From an uncultured Lachnoclostridium sp. (GTDB lineage: Bacteria; Bacillota; Clostridia; Lachnospirales; Lachnospiraceae), in the NCBI GenBank assembly GCA_946499505.1, contig CAMMSL010000002.1, positions 117,088 to 181,087 on the forward strand: a stretch of DNA of 64,000 bases, written 5' to 3'. Below are positions 53,676 to 63,568 of the stretch, one piece after another. Position 1 is the stretch's first letter, and each line of letters begins with the position of its first letter. The notes under the pieces were generated by a model. That model did no database searches and had not been told where the DNA came from. It saw only the letters and a list, made by a program, of their open reading frames with translations. Made by a program: the position numbers and the translations under genes.

Positions 53676-54488
53676 TTAAAATCGTTTCCAATATATTTTC
53701 TCTACTACCCCGATCACCGCATACAGCGCCATTGCCATAATACATAACAGTACGATCGACATGAGCAGCCAGTTCATCTTAAATACCTGACTTGAATAGA
53801 TAATGAGATACCCCAGCCCGTTCCTTGCAGCGAGAAATTCCCCGATTACGACGCCTACGAGGCAGAGCCCGATATTGACTTTCATGTTGCTGATGATCGC
53901 CGGGACCGAGCTTGGCAGTACGACTTTAAACAGTGCATGCCTGCGGCTCCCGTGGAGTGTGTAGATGAGTTTGATCTTTTCTTTGTCGACGGTGGTAAAA
54001 CTGGTGTACAGGTTCATGATGCTTCCGAATACGGCGACAGACATGCCGGCTGCGATGATTGTTGTAGGAGTAGCCCCAAGCCATACGATCAGAAGCGGTG
54101 CCAGCGCGGATTTCGGCAGGCTGTTCAATACTACCAGATAGGGCTCCAGTATTTCGGAAAGTCCCCGGCTGCACCAGAGGAGGACGGCAATCAGGATACC
54201 GGAGACAGTCACAAGCAGGAAACTTACAATCGTCTCATACAGTGTGATGCCGATATGCAGGAAGATTGAATGGTCCAGCACCATTTCCCAGAAGCAGAGC
54301 GCGATCCGGGAGGGACTGCTGAAGATAAAAGAGTCGATAATGCCGTAATCGGCGCATACTTCCCACAGAAAAAGGAAAAGGATCAGAATAAGGATCCGGG
54401 CGGCGCATACGATCATACGGTGGCGGCGCAGTCTGTACAGAAAGAGTTCCTGTCCGTCAGACCTTTTTTTCGGTGATTTGTCCATCAT
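53676..54488 (-). CDS. ABC transporter permease, SsuC/TauC type
   Basis: The 270-residue protein has about six membrane helices and the EAA loop (LPKSALAPLLIVWLGATPTT). The family imports sulfonates, nitrate, taurine or pyrimidine precursors. No substrate-binding protein is in the window, so the substrate is open. It overlaps the ATPase gene by 32 bp. Its last 34 codons are repeated at 52539-52641. Confidence 0.93.
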   Translation of the reverse strand: MMDKSPKKRSDGQELFLYRLRRHRMIVCAARILILILFLFLWEVCADYGIIDSFIFSSPSRIALCFWEMVLDHSIFLHIGITLYETIVSFLLVTVSGILIAVLLWCSRGLSEILEPYLVVLNSLPKSALAPLLIVWLGATPTTIIAAGMSVAVFGSIMNLYTSFTTVDKEKIKLIYTLHGSRRHALFKVVLPSSVPAIISNMKVNIGLCLVGVVIGEFLAARNGLGYLIIYSSQVFKMNWLLMSIVLLCIMAMALYAVIGVVEKIYWKRF

Positions 54489-55245
54489 GGTTCAGCTCCT
54501 TCCATATTTCATTAAAATAAGTCTTGAATTCAGGCGCGTTTCTCCGGATCAACGGCGTGTCATGCTCCAGATCAAATGATATCGGGACGATGCGTGCCAC
54601 CGCTGCCGGGCGTTTCGTTAGGACGATCACCCGGTCGGACAGACTGACTGCCTCTGAGAGATCGTGGGTAACGAGAAGTGCGGTCTTACCGGATTCCCGG
54701 ATAATCTGCCCGATGTCATCGCTGACAGCCAGACGAGTCTGGTAGTCAAGGGCAGAGAACGGCTCGTCGAGCAGCAGCAGTTCTGGTTCCAGAAGGAGCG
54801 TGCGGATCAGCGCTGCCCTCTGGCGCATGCCGCCGGACAGCTCGGACGGTTTGGAACGCGCAAACTGTTTCAGACCATACTGCTCTAGCAGCTCTTCCGC
54901 ACGTTTTTTGATTTCCGGTGTGAGCTTCCTGCTGATCTCTGCGCCGAGAAGGACATTCCGGTATACAGTACGCCATTCAAAGAGGTGGTCGTGCTGGAGC
55001 ATATATCCGATTTTTGATGAATTTTCTGTCAGAGGCTCCCCGTTCATCAGCAGTTCTCCGCTCTCCGGCTTCATCAGACCATCGATCAGGGAGAGTAACG
55101 TGGATTTTCCGCATCCAGAAGGTCCGACAACGGCCGTGAACTCTCCTTTCGTAAGTGAAAATGAAATATTGGACAGGGCCTTTGTCTCCCCGTCCAATGT
55201 ATGATAGGAATAATCGATATTTTTTAATTCCAGTATTGGAGTCAT
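54457..55245 (-). CDS. ABC transporter ATPase, SsuB/TauB type
   Basis: The 262-residue ATPase has Walker A GPSGCGKST, Q-loop MLQHDHLFEWRT, signature LSGGMRQRAALIRT and Walker B LLLDEPFSALD. ATG 55245 follows GGAAGTGA; the upstream ATG at 55263 has no site. It is the first gene of a two-gene operon with the permease. Confidence 0.95.
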   Translation of the reverse strand: MTPILELKNIDYSYHTLDGETKALSNISFSLTKGEFTAVVGPSGCGKSTLLSLIDGLMKPESGELLMNGEPLTENSSKIGYMLQHDHLFEWRTVYRNVLLGAEISRKLTPEIKKRAEELLEQYGLKQFARSKPSELSGGMRQRAALIRTLLLEPELLLLDEPFSALDYQTRLAVSDDIGQIIRESGKTALLVTHDLSEAVSLSDRVIVLTKRPAAVARIVPISFDLEHDTPLIRRNAPEFKTYFNEIWKELNHDGQITEKKV

Positions 55246-55328
55246 AAGGTCACTTCCATCCATATTGTATATCTATAGTTAGTGTATGAAAAAAGCAATC
55301 CGGTGTGCGGGAAAAGTGCGAAATCCCG

Positions 55329-55357
55329 TTGTCTCGTCCGGAGAAGAGGGGTATAAT
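55329..55357 (+). promoter_or_regulatory. Promoter of the cytidylate-kinase-like gene
   Basis: TTGTCT (55329-55334) and TATAAT (55352-55357) with a 17-bp spacer. Confidence 0.55.
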
Positions 55358-55401
55358 ATGAGTAACAGATGACGTGAAAAAACCGGAAAGGAGGAATCAA
55401 T

Positions 55402-56019
55402 ATGACCGGACATAAGATTATTACGATCGGCCGTGAGTTCGGAAGCGGCGGACATGAGATCGGACAGAAACTTGCAGACAGGCTGGGGATTCCGCTTTAT
55501 GACCACAGACTTGTGAGCATGGCAGCTGAGGCACTGGGCGTGAGAACAGAAGACGCCGAACGGGTAGATGAGTCAAGCCTCAATACATTCGTAGCCAGCT
55601 ATACGATGACGCCGGGGATGTATACGGATTTTATCAATGCAGCGTCATACATACCGTCTTTTGAAACGGATGTTTACCGGAAACAGACGGAGATTATCCG
55701 GAGTCTTGCGCAGAAGGGACCATGTGTGATCGTGGGGCGGTGCGCAGATTATGTGCTGAAAGACCGTGCGGACTGTATCAATGTATTTATCTGTGCAGAT
55801 AAGGAAGACCGTAAGAAACGGATCATGGAGCTGTATGGACTGACAGAGAGAAAAGCGGCGGAGCGTATCCGCAAGACAGACAAAGAACGCAGATACTATT
55901 ATGAAGTACATACCGGACAGGACTGGGGCAGCATCCGTTCCCATCAGATGCTTCTTAATGTGAGCATGCTGGGGATTGACAAGATTGTTGACATTCTGGC
56001 TATGATCTATAATGCTTAA
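55402..56019 (+). CDS. Cytidylate kinase-like family protein
   Basis: The 205-residue protein has the P-loop variant GREFGSGGHEIGQKLADRLG (near 9-28), IVGRCADYVLKDR and the lid region RIRKTDKERRYYYEVHTG. This DUF-like branch differs from Cmk in lacking the usual NMP-binding insert. Substrate is unproven. It is monocistronic. Confidence 0.85.
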   Translation: MTGHKIITIGREFGSGGHEIGQKLADRLGIPLYDHRLVSMAAEALGVRTEDAERVDESSLNTFVASYTMTPGMYTDFINAASYIPSFETDVYRKQTEIIRSLAQKGPCVIVGRCADYVLKDRADCINVFICADKEDRKKRIMELYGLTERKAAERIRKTDKERRYYYEVHTGQDWGSIRSHQMLLNVSMLGIDKIVDILAMIYNA

Positions 56020-56241
56020 GTCTTTTGAGACGGGATATCTTTTGCATCTGCAGTGAAATGAATGTACCGGAATTGTAATGCAGACTGATTTATGGAAATG
56101 ATTCCTGATCTGTTCCTTTACAGTTCCGGTATGTTATGCCTTTGCATTTTATGCTGACGCTCCTTTTGCAAATAAGGCATATAGCCGTTTGCTTTCTGGC
56201 ATAGAGTATAAATATTGAATAATCTTACAGGAGAATTACAG

Positions 56242-56862
56242 ATGAACGTACCGAAAATCAACTATCAGAAAGAACTTGAAAAGCTGCTCGCTCAGCTGGA
56301 GGCGGAACAGAGGGTGCCGGCCCTTCTTATCCACAGCTGCTGCGCGCCATGCAGCAGCTATGTGCTGGAGTATCTGTCGGAGTACTTTAAGATAACTGTA
56401 TTTTACTACAATCCGAACATCTATCCGGAGAGTGAATACACCAAACGCATTGCGGAGCAGCAGAAGCTGATCCGTGACATGGAGTTCCGGTATCCGGTTT
56501 CATTTCTTGCAGGGAAATATGACAAAGAGAAATTTTACGAGATGGCAGCAGGCATGGAGGATCTGCAAGAAGGCGGAGCGCGGTGCATGAAATGCTATGA
56601 ACTGAGGTTTTCAGAGGCGGCAAGACAGGCCGTTGCAGGCGGGTTTGACTATTTCACGACAACACTCAGCATCAGTCCGATGAAGAACGCCCAGAAGCTC
56701 AATGAGATCGGTCTCCGTGTCGGGGAGGAATACGGTGTGAAATATCTGGTTTCCGATTTTAAGAAGAAAAACGGATACAAGCGGTCCATCGAACTGTCGA
56801 AGGAATATGGACTGTACAGGCAGGACTACTGCGGATGCGAGTTTTCCATGAGGCGCAATTGA
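56242..56862 (+). CDS. queH: Epoxyqueuosine reductase QueH
   Basis: The 206-residue protein has HSCCAPCSSYVLEYL (near 28), FYYNPNIYPESEY, the CMKCYELRFSEAARQA block and YCGCEFSM. QueH reduces epoxyqueuosine to queuosine in tRNA, with Fe-S and iron sites formed by these Cys. ATG 56242 follows AGGAG. Confidence 0.92.
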   Translation: MNVPKINYQKELEKLLAQLEAEQRVPALLIHSCCAPCSSYVLEYLSEYFKITVFYYNPNIYPESEYTKRIAEQQKLIRDMEFRYPVSFLAGKYDKEKFYEMAAGMEDLQEGGARCMKCYELRFSEAARQAVAGGFDYFTTTLSISPMKNAQKLNEIGLRVGEEYGVKYLVSDFKKKNGYKRSIELSKEYGLYRQDYCGCEFSMRRN

Positions 56863-56940
56863 TACACTTTCTGCTGAAAGGGAACAGTTCCGTTTATATC
56901 CGGTATATGTAACTGTTTCGAGAAAAATTTGGTTTTTAAG

Positions 56941-56969
56941 TAGACATTCATACTTTAGTGTGGTAAACT
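56941..56969 (+). promoter_or_regulatory. Probable promoter of argH
   Basis: TAGACA (56941-56946) and TAAACT (56964-56969), 17-bp spacer, 78 bp upstream of the start. Confidence 0.45.
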
Positions 56970-57047
56970 AAGTCGAAAATGCAGGACGGACGAAAGTGAT
57001 CTGGACTGTATTTTCTTTCAATCAAAAAAAGAAGCGAGGAAAGAGAA

Positions 57048-58427
57048 ATGGCACAGTTATGGGGCGGCCGTTTTACAAAAGAGACGGACAAACTGGTATA
57101 TAATTTCAATGCATCGATCTCTTTCGATAAGAGATTTTATAAACAGGATATCCGCGGAAGTATCGCTCATGTAACGATGCTCGCGAAGCAGGGAATCCTG
57201 ACTGAGGAAGAGAAAGAGAAGATCATAAAAGGACTTGAGAGTATCCGGACCGATGTGGAAAACGGGACTCTTGAGATTACGGAGGAATATGAAGATATTC
57301 ACAGCTTTGTTGAGGCAAATCTGATCGACCGGATCGGGGATGCAGGGAAAAAGCTCCATACCGGACGCAGCAGAAACGATCAGGTAGCGCTGGATATGAA
57401 GCTTTATACAAGAGACGAGATTCTTGAGCTGGACAGCCTGTTAAAGGAAATGCTGGAAGTGCTCTTAAAGCTGATGAAAGAAAATCTCGAGACGTATATG
57501 CCGGGATTTACACATCTGCAGAAAGCGCAGCCGATCACACTGGCACATCACATGGGAGCATATTTCGAGATGTTTAAACGCGACCGTTCCCGTATGAAAG
57601 ATATTTATAAAAGAATGAATCTCTGCCCCCTTGGCTCCGGGGCATTGGCAGGAACTACATATCCGCTGGACAGGGAATATACGGCAGAGCTTCTGGACTT
57701 TGACGGACCGACGCTCAACAGTATGGATTCGGTTTCAGACAGAGATTACCTTATCGAACTTCTGTCGGCAATGTCCACGATTATGATGCATCTGAGCAGA
57801 TTTTCGGAGGAAGTGATCATCTGGAACACCAATGAATACAAGTTCGTGGAGATTGATGATGCCTACAGTACAGGCAGCAGCATCATGCCGCAGAAAAAGA
57901 ACCCGGATATCGCTGAGCTGGTGAGAGGAAAGACCGGCAGAGTGTATGGCGCGCTGATGTCTATGCTGACAACGATGAAAGGCCTTCCGCTGGCATATAA
58001 TAAGGATATGCAGGAGGACAAGGAGTTTGTCTTTGACGCCATCGATACAACGAAAGGATGTCTGGCGCTCTTTACGGGAATGTTAAAGACGATGAAGTTC
58101 AACTCCGCCCGCATGGAAGAGAGCGCAAAGCATGGGTTCACTAATGCAACGGACGCGGCAGACTATCTGGTAAATCACGGCGTTCCGTTCCGTGATGCGC
58201 ACGGTATCGTAGGACGGCTCGTGCTTTACTGTATCGATAAGGGAATCGCGCTGGATGATATGAGTCTGGATGAGTTCAAGGCGATTTCACCGGTATTTGA
58301 AGAAGACATTTATGACGCTATCAGCATGAAGACCTGCGTGGAGATGCGAAATACCATCGGAGCGCCGGGGAAAGCTGCAATGGAGAAAGTGATTAAGGCG
58401 GAAAAGGAATATCTGGCCGCTGAATAA
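57048..58427 (+). CDS. argH: Argininosuccinate lyase
   Basis: The 459-residue protein has [11 protein letters not shown] (near 106), the fumarase-superfamily signature [11 protein letters not shown] (near 277) and [17 protein letters not shown]. It makes arginine and fumarate. argG is not adjacent; asd follows by 34 bp. Confidence 0.97.
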   Translation: MAQLWGGRFTKETDKLVYNFNASISFDKRFYKQDIRGSIAHVTMLAKQGILTEEEKEKIIKGLESIRTDVENGTLEITEEYEDIHSFVEANLIDRIGDAGKKLHTGRSRNDQVALDMKLYTRDEILELDSLLKEMLEVLLKLMKENLETYMPGFTHLQKAQPITLAHHMGAYFEMFKRDRSRMKDIYKRMNLCPLGSGALAGTTYPLDREYTAELLDFDGPTLNSMDSVSDRDYLIELLSAMSTIMMHLSRFSEEVIIWNTNEYKFVEIDDAYSTGSSIMPQKKNPDIAELVRGKTGRVYGALMSMLTTMKGLPLAYNKDMQEDKEFVFDAIDTTKGCLALFTGMLKTMKFNSARMEESAKHGFTNATDAADYLVNHGVPFRDAHGIVGRLVLYCIDKGIALDDMSLDEFKAISPVFEEDIYDAISMKTCVEMRNTIGAPGKAAMEKVIKAEKEYLAAE

Positions 58428-58461
58428 GTACAGTATATAATGCAGAAAGGATGTAGAGAAA

Positions 58462-59547
58462 ATGGATCAGAAATTAAGAGTAGGAATCTTAGGTGCAACA
58501 GGTATGGTAGGACAGAGATTTATTTCTCTGCTCGAGAACCATCCGTGGTTTGAGGTAGTGACAGTCGCAGCCAGCCCGCGTTCAGCAGGTAAGACATACG
58601 AAGAGGCGGTGAGCGGCCGCTGGAAAATGGACACTCCGATGCCGGAGGCAGTGAAAAAGCTGACAGTGCTCAATGTAAACGATGTGGAGCATGTGGCGTC
58701 TACAGTTGATTTCGTGTTCAGCGCAGTGGATATGAGCAAGGAAGAGATTAAGGCGATCGAGGAAGAATATGCTAAGACAGAGACTCCGGTTGTATCAAAC
58801 AACAGCGCACACCGCTGGACACCGGATGTCCCGATGGTAGTGCCGGAGATCAATTCAGATCATTTCGATGTGATTCCGGATCAGAAGAAACGTCTTGGCA
58901 CAACACGCGGATTTATCGCTGTAAAACCGAACTGTTCTATCCAGAGCTATGCTCCGTGCCTTGCAGCATGGAAGGAATTCGGACCGAAGGAGCTTGTTGT
59001 CACAACATATCAGGCTATCTCCGGTGCAGGAAAGACATTTAAAGACTGGCCGGAAATGGTTGGAAACATCATCCCGTTTATCGGCGGTGAGGAAGAGAAG
59101 AGCGAGCAGGAGCCGCTTCGTGTACTCGGTAAAGTGGAGAACGGCCAGATCGTAAAAGCAGAGCTCCCGAAGATCACATGCCAGTGTGTGCGTGTCCCGG
59201 TACTGAACGGACATACAGCGGCAGTGTTTATCAATTTTGAGAAAAAACCGACGAAAGAACAGCTCATCGAAAAGCTTGTAAACTTCAAAGGCTTCCCGCA
59301 GGAAGCAGAGCTTCCGAGCGCTCCGAAGCAGTTCATCCAGTATCTGGAAGACGACAATCGTCCGCAGGTAACTCTGGATGTAGATTACGAGAACGGAATG
59401 GGAGTATCCATCGGACGCCTGAGAGAGGATACAATGTACGATTATAAATTCATCGGACTTTCCCATAACACAGTAAGAGGAGCAGCAGGTGGAGCGGTCC
59501 TGTGTGCAGAGGCCCTTACAGCGAAAGGATATATTACAAAGAAGTAA
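58462..59547 (+). CDS. asd: Aspartate-semialdehyde dehydrogenase
   Basis: The 361-residue protein has GATGMVGQRFISLL (near 10-23), catalytic Cys in VKPNCSIQ (near 155) and QAISGAGKTFKDWPEM. It matches the archaeal/fungal-type Asd, common in Clostridia. It leads to Lys, Met and Thr. Co-transcribed with argH. Confidence 0.96.
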   Translation: MDQKLRVGILGATGMVGQRFISLLENHPWFEVVTVAASPRSAGKTYEEAVSGRWKMDTPMPEAVKKLTVLNVNDVEHVASTVDFVFSAVDMSKEEIKAIEEEYAKTETPVVSNNSAHRWTPDVPMVVPEINSDHFDVIPDQKKRLGTTRGFIAVKPNCSIQSYAPCLAAWKEFGPKELVVTTYQAISGAGKTFKDWPEMVGNIIPFIGGEEEKSEQEPLRVLGKVENGQIVKAELPKITCQCVRVPVLNGHTAAVFINFEKKPTKEQLIEKLVNFKGFPQEAELPSAPKQFIQYLEDDNRPQVTLDVDYENGMGVSIGRLREDTMYDYKFIGLSHNTVRGAAGGAVLCAEALTAKGYITKK

Positions 59548-59583
59548 ATAATCAGGTATAGAAAAATTGATTTATGAGAACAA

Positions 59584-59616
59584 AGAGGATTGCAGGACAA
59601 ATGCGATCCTCTTTTT
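59584..59616 (+). terminator. Terminator after asd
   Basis: AAGAGGAT...ATCCTCTTTTT forms a hairpin with a run of T. Confidence 0.85.
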
Positions 59617-59780
59617 GTATAAGCGAAGAGCCAGAGTCTGAGCATGTTTGGTATCTTGTCGACTGTATGCAATCTCATAATGCGAAGTTTTTCACTTCCG
59701 GTGATTGTATTTGTTATACAAAAAGATTGCTCGAAATTTGTGCATAATATATAAATAAATATAAAATATGAAGAAGTGTA

Positions 59781-59858
59781 TTGACATTTTCTACTATTGG
59801 AATATAATTTAGGCTATAAATTGGTTCAACCAATGAACCACAATACCAATAAACCAAT
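59781..59858 (+). promoter_or_regulatory. Promoter and palindromic operator of the lyase/NhaC operon
   Basis: TTGACA (59781-59786) and TATAAT (59803-59808), 16-bp spacer. A 15-bp palindrome ATTGGTTCAACCAAT (59820-59834) lies at about +6, with further half-sites CCAAT at 59830, 59846 and 59854. The layout suits repression by the GntR protein encoded downstream. The earlier part of the 331-bp gap holds the asd terminator; nothing else is seen. Confidence 0.65.
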
Positions 59859-59878
59859 TTGAAATGGAGGGCACAATA

Positions 59879-61054
59879 ATGGCAGAAAGAGCAGACAGAG
59901 ACGATTTACTTGCAATGACTCATGTGGGAGAAGATCCGCATAAATACATGAAAGCTGTGACACCGCCGGTGTTTATGACATCTTTACATGTGTTTGATAC
60001 AGTCAAAGATTATTTTTCCGTAGATATTTTTAAGGATGAATATTACTACGGGAGAGCATCTAATCCGACAGTTACGATTCTGGAAAAGAAGTTGGCGGCT
60101 CTGGAACACGGATCAAGAGCAGTTGTATTTTCCGCCGGAATGGCGGCATGCGCGGCTGCAATTCTGGCAGTGTGCAAGGCAGGAAGCCACATTATCTGTA
60201 TCAGAGAAAGTTATGGACCGGTACAGCATCTGCTGGACGAATTTCTCTGTAAAAAATATGAGATCACGGTTACTTATGTAGAAGGAAAAACTGTGAAAGA
60301 GTTTGAAGATGCGATTCGTCCGGAGACGGATATGATCATTCTGGAAAGCCCATCTACACTGGTATTTAATGTGGTGGATCTTGAGGGAGTAGCGAAGCTT
60401 GCTAAAAAACACGGAATCATTACCTATATCGATAATACATACTCTACACCGATCTTTCAGAAACCGCTTGATATGGGAATCGATATCGTCATGCATACAA
60501 TGACAAAATATATCGGAGGACACAGCGATCTGATCGGAGGCGTGCTGATCTCAAAAGATGAAGAGTTTATGAGAAAAGTTATGGTGCAGAGAGACTGGTT
60601 CGGCGGTGTGCTGGGCCCAATGGAGGCATGGCTTGCGATCAGAGGTTTAAGAACGCTGGACGTCCGGATGCAGAGACATTACGAGACTGCAATGGAAGTT
60701 GCAAAATTCCTCGAAGGACATCCGAAGATCAAGAGAGTATTTTACACCGGTCTTCCGTCACATCCGCAGTATGAGCTGGCGAGAAAACAGCAGAAAGGCG
60801 AATGCGGGCTGATGAGCGTGGAAATAGACGGAAGCCTTGAAGATATTGAGACATTTGTTGATAATCTGAAGCTTTTTGAAAAAGGAGCATCATGGGGCGG
60901 TTTTGAAAGTCTGGCTATTGCCTATACATATAATTGGAGTGATGAAGAACTTGCATTCCATGGTCTGACAAGAAATATCGTAAGACTTCACTGCGGCTTA
61001 GAGGGTGCGGAAAATCTGATCGATGACTTGAAACAGGCGCTTGACAAAATCTGA
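59879..61054 (+). CDS. Cys/Met metabolism PLP enzyme (methionine gamma-lyase or cystathionine synthase type)
   Basis: The 391-residue protein belongs to the trans-sulfuration family: YYYGRASNPTVTILEKKLAALE (PLP phosphate site), FSAGMAACAAAI, YIDNTYSTP and Lys210 in HTMTKYIGGHSDLIGG. The exact activity cannot be set by eye. The NhaC-family neighbour, similar to methionine transporters (MetT), favours methionine gamma-lyase over synthase. ATG 59879 follows GGAGGG. Confidence 0.88.
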   Translation: MAERADRDDLLAMTHVGEDPHKYMKAVTPPVFMTSLHVFDTVKDYFSVDIFKDEYYYGRASNPTVTILEKKLAALEHGSRAVVFSAGMAACAAAILAVCKAGSHIICIRESYGPVQHLLDEFLCKKYEITVTYVEGKTVKEFEDAIRPETDMIILESPSTLVFNVVDLEGVAKLAKKHGIITYIDNTYSTPIFQKPLDMGIDIVMHTMTKYIGGHSDLIGGVLISKDEEFMRKVMVQRDWFGGVLGPMEAWLAIRGLRTLDVRMQRHYETAMEVAKFLEGHPKIKRVFYTGLPSHPQYELARKQQKGECGLMSVEIDGSLEDIETFVDNLKLFEKGASWGGFESLAIAYTYNWSDEELAFHGLTRNIVRLHCGLEGAENLIDDLKQALDKI

Positions 61055-61081
61055 TTCGGCAAGATTGTATGAGGTGTACAA

Positions 61082-62575
61082 ATGGAAAATAAGAGAGAAA
61101 GAGAGATAAAAAAACCGGGATTTTTCCTTGCGGTACTTCCGCTGATTTTTATGTTTGCAGTATTGATCGTAGGACTGCTTGTTTTCAGTGTGGATATTAA
61201 GATTCTGCTGCTGATCTGTGCGGCTTTCACGATCTGTCTGTGTATGTATCTGGGATATACTTGGAAAGATATAGAAAAAGAAATCGTTGAGAAACTTGCG
61301 GCTGCATTCCCGGCAATTCTGATCCTGATCTGTGTAGGACTTATGATCGGAGCATGGATTGTGAGTGGTACAATCCCATTCCTCGTATACATTGGTCTGC
61401 AGATCATCAGCCCGAAATATATCATTATCACATCGTTTCTTGTAACAACTGTGTTGTCTGTGAGTACCGGAACATCATGGGGCTCAGCAGGAACTGTGGG
61501 TGCGGCATTGATCAGTGTAGCTGCGGGCATGGGGGCTCCGCTTCCGGCAGTCGCTGGAGCCATCGTTGCAGGAGCGTATTTCGGAGATAAGATGTCGCCT
61601 CTCTCAGACAGTACAAATATGTCTGCGATTGCGACAGGCACCAATCTGTATAAGCACATCGGACACCTGTTTTATACGACGATTCCGGGATTTATTATCA
61701 GCTGCATTGTCTATGTGATAGCAGGAGCGCACTTTGCAAGCAGCGGGGAGATTACTCAGGTAGATGAGATTATCAATACTCTATCAGAACTGTTTAACCT
61801 GAGCATGCCCGTCGGCCTGCTGCTTCTGATCCCGCCGGTTATTGTTGTGGCAGGATCACTTATGAAGAAACCGACTATTCCTGTCATGGTTATTTCATCG
61901 GTGGTAGCAGTTATTCTAGCGATGGCTGTACAGGGCTTCTCTTTCGCAACCTGTGCAACCAGTATGGTAAGCGGCTTTACAATGGATCTGTTCCCGAATC
62001 TGACGGTTGATCTCAATGCAATTCCAGAACAAGTATCCAATCTTCTTCAAAGAGGCGGTATGAGTTCTATGATGAACACCACGCTGATGGCGTTCTGTGC
62101 ATTTAGTTTCATCGGTGCTTTGACCGTGTGCGGAAGTATGGATATCATTCTCGAAAAATTGACGAAGCATATCCATAATACAGGTCAGCTGATCACCAGC
62201 ACAGTAGCAATCGGAGTCGTGATGATCATTGTAATTGGAGAAGCTGCCGTAACTCATCTGATGATCGGCGGTATGTTCCGTGAGGAATATATACGGCGGG
62301 GCCTTGAGACGAAGAATCTGTCGCGCTGTCTTGAGGACAGTATTACAGTTATTGAACCTCTTGTACCGTGGTCGCTTGCAGGTGTATATATGACCTCTGT
62401 TCTCGGGGTGTCAACTGCGCAGTATGCGCCATGGGCGTGCCTGTGTTATACAGGAGTTATCTTTGCAATCATCTGGGGATTTACAGGCTTCGGTATTGCA
62501 AAGATCAAGAAGGGAAGCGACAACTATGAAGAATATCTGGAGCTGACCGGAAAGAAAGAAGCAGTTCAGGAATAA
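61082..62575 (+). CDS. NhaC-family Na+/H+ antiporter-like transporter (MetT-like)
   Basis: The 497-residue protein has about eleven to twelve membrane helices, the STGTSWGSAGTVGAALI motif near 140 and GDKMSPLSDSTNMSA near 175, the signature of NhaC/MetT proteins. It probably carries methionine or a related amino acid rather than acting only as an antiporter, given the lyase partner 27 bp upstream. Confidence 0.88.
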   Translation: MENKREREIKKPGFFLAVLPLIFMFAVLIVGLLVFSVDIKILLLICAAFTICLCMYLGYTWKDIEKEIVEKLAAAFPAILILICVGLMIGAWIVSGTIPFLVYIGLQIISPKYIIITSFLVTTVLSVSTGTSWGSAGTVGAALISVAAGMGAPLPAVAGAIVAGAYFGDKMSPLSDSTNMSAIATGTNLYKHIGHLFYTTIPGFIISCIVYVIAGAHFASSGEITQVDEIINTLSELFNLSMPVGLLLLIPPVIVVAGSLMKKPTIPVMVISSVVAVILAMAVQGFSFATCATSMVSGFTMDLFPNLTVDLNAIPEQVSNLLQRGGMSSMMNTTLMAFCAFSFIGALTVCGSMDIILEKLTKHIHNTGQLITSTVAIGVVMIIVIGEAAVTHLMIGGMFREEYIRRGLETKNLSRCLEDSITVIEPLVPWSLAGVYMTSVLGVSTAQYAPWACLCYTGVIFAIIWGFTGFGIAKIKKGSDNYEEYLELTGKKEAVQE

Positions 62576-62592
62576 AATCCGGGGTAAAAAAG

Positions 62593-62630
62593 ACGTCTGC
62601 GGAAACCTGTTTGCAGGTGGTCGCAGACGT
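62593..62630. terminator. Hairpin between convergent genes
   Basis: ACGTCTGCG pairs with CGCAGACGT, with an inner ACCTG/CAGGT hairpin. It lies between the transporter and gntR; no U-tract on the plus strand. Confidence 0.5.
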
Positions 62631-62662
62631 TCTATATATAAGCATTTCTAAGTTGCGAAAAA

Positions 62663-63376
62663 TCATTCTTTATGTGAAATCTGAAAACCATATTCGTTGA
62701 TCTCATCGATAGCTTTGACAGCTTTTTCCAGATTTTTGTCATACAATGCCTGAGCCAGCTCAAGATGCTGCAAAACAGTGGGCAGCCAGATCGAATCGTT
62801 GCCATCTTCTGACTCCTCCTGCTGAACAAACCGATATTCGCGGATATGGACAATGAGCTGGTGAATTACGGAATTGCGTCCGATCTCGTACAGTTTACTA
62901 TGAAAACTGTGATCTAAAATATGGCTGTAGAGATTATCTGAGGCGAGGCGCACCATTTCTGAAGCGAGAGAGATGAGCTGCTGTTTTTCTTCATCTGTTC
63001 CGCGTTTCATTGCATTTTCCACAGCCTGATGATCCAGAGTGCTTTGAAGTTCTTGTATCTCGTGAAGAGTAAAGTTAGTAAGCCGTACAGAAAAAGAATT
63101 ATTTTCGCCATAAGGATTCTGGATAAATACTCCGCTTCCGGTCTTGACATAGATTAAGCCCCGGTCTTCCAGAATACGGAGCGCTTCCCGGACTGAATTA
63201 CGGCTTGTCCCCAGCATAGCTGACATTTCCCGCTCTGACGGAAGTTTGTCACCGGGCTGCAGGCCGTTCATCTGTATATAGCTGTATATGGAATCAGATA
63301 TCTTTAAGTAAAGAGATTTCTTCTCTACAGGCTGCATCGATATCCTTGATGTATTGTCAGTTTTGCTTTCGTTCAT
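62663..63376 (-). CDS. GntR-family (FadR-type) regulator
   Basis: The 237-residue protein has a GntR winged HTH (LPSEREMSAMLGTSRNSVRE, near 45-65) and a helical FCD-type effector domain. It converges on the lyase/NhaC operon, whose promoter carries a GntR-like palindrome. Start 63376 follows GGGGGA; the upstream ATG at 63421 has a poor site. Confidence 0.92.
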   Translation of the reverse strand: MNESKTDNTSRISMQPVEKKSLYLKISDSIYSYIQMNGLQPGDKLPSEREMSAMLGTSRNSVREALRILEDRGLIYVKTGSGVFIQNPYGENNSFSVRLTNFTLHEIQELQSTLDHQAVENAMKRGTDEEKQQLISLASEMVRLASDNLYSHILDHSFHSKLYEIGRNSVIHQLIVHIREYRFVQQEESEDGNDSIWLPTVLQHLELAQALYDKNLEKAVKAIDEINEYGFQISHKE

Positions 63377-63568
63377 ATTATCCCCCACTGTAATAAAGAT
63401 TTCATTCAATGTATCATACAAATCAGTAAGACAGCAGACTTATTATAAAGTACACAGACTGAAAACGTCAAGCAGATTAGCAGGTCATTAATTTCTTCCT
63501 CTTTTTTTTCTCGCTTTCCTGTGGTAAAATGTCAAAATAGACGTTTAAAGAAAGAGGAGGCTGTCATT

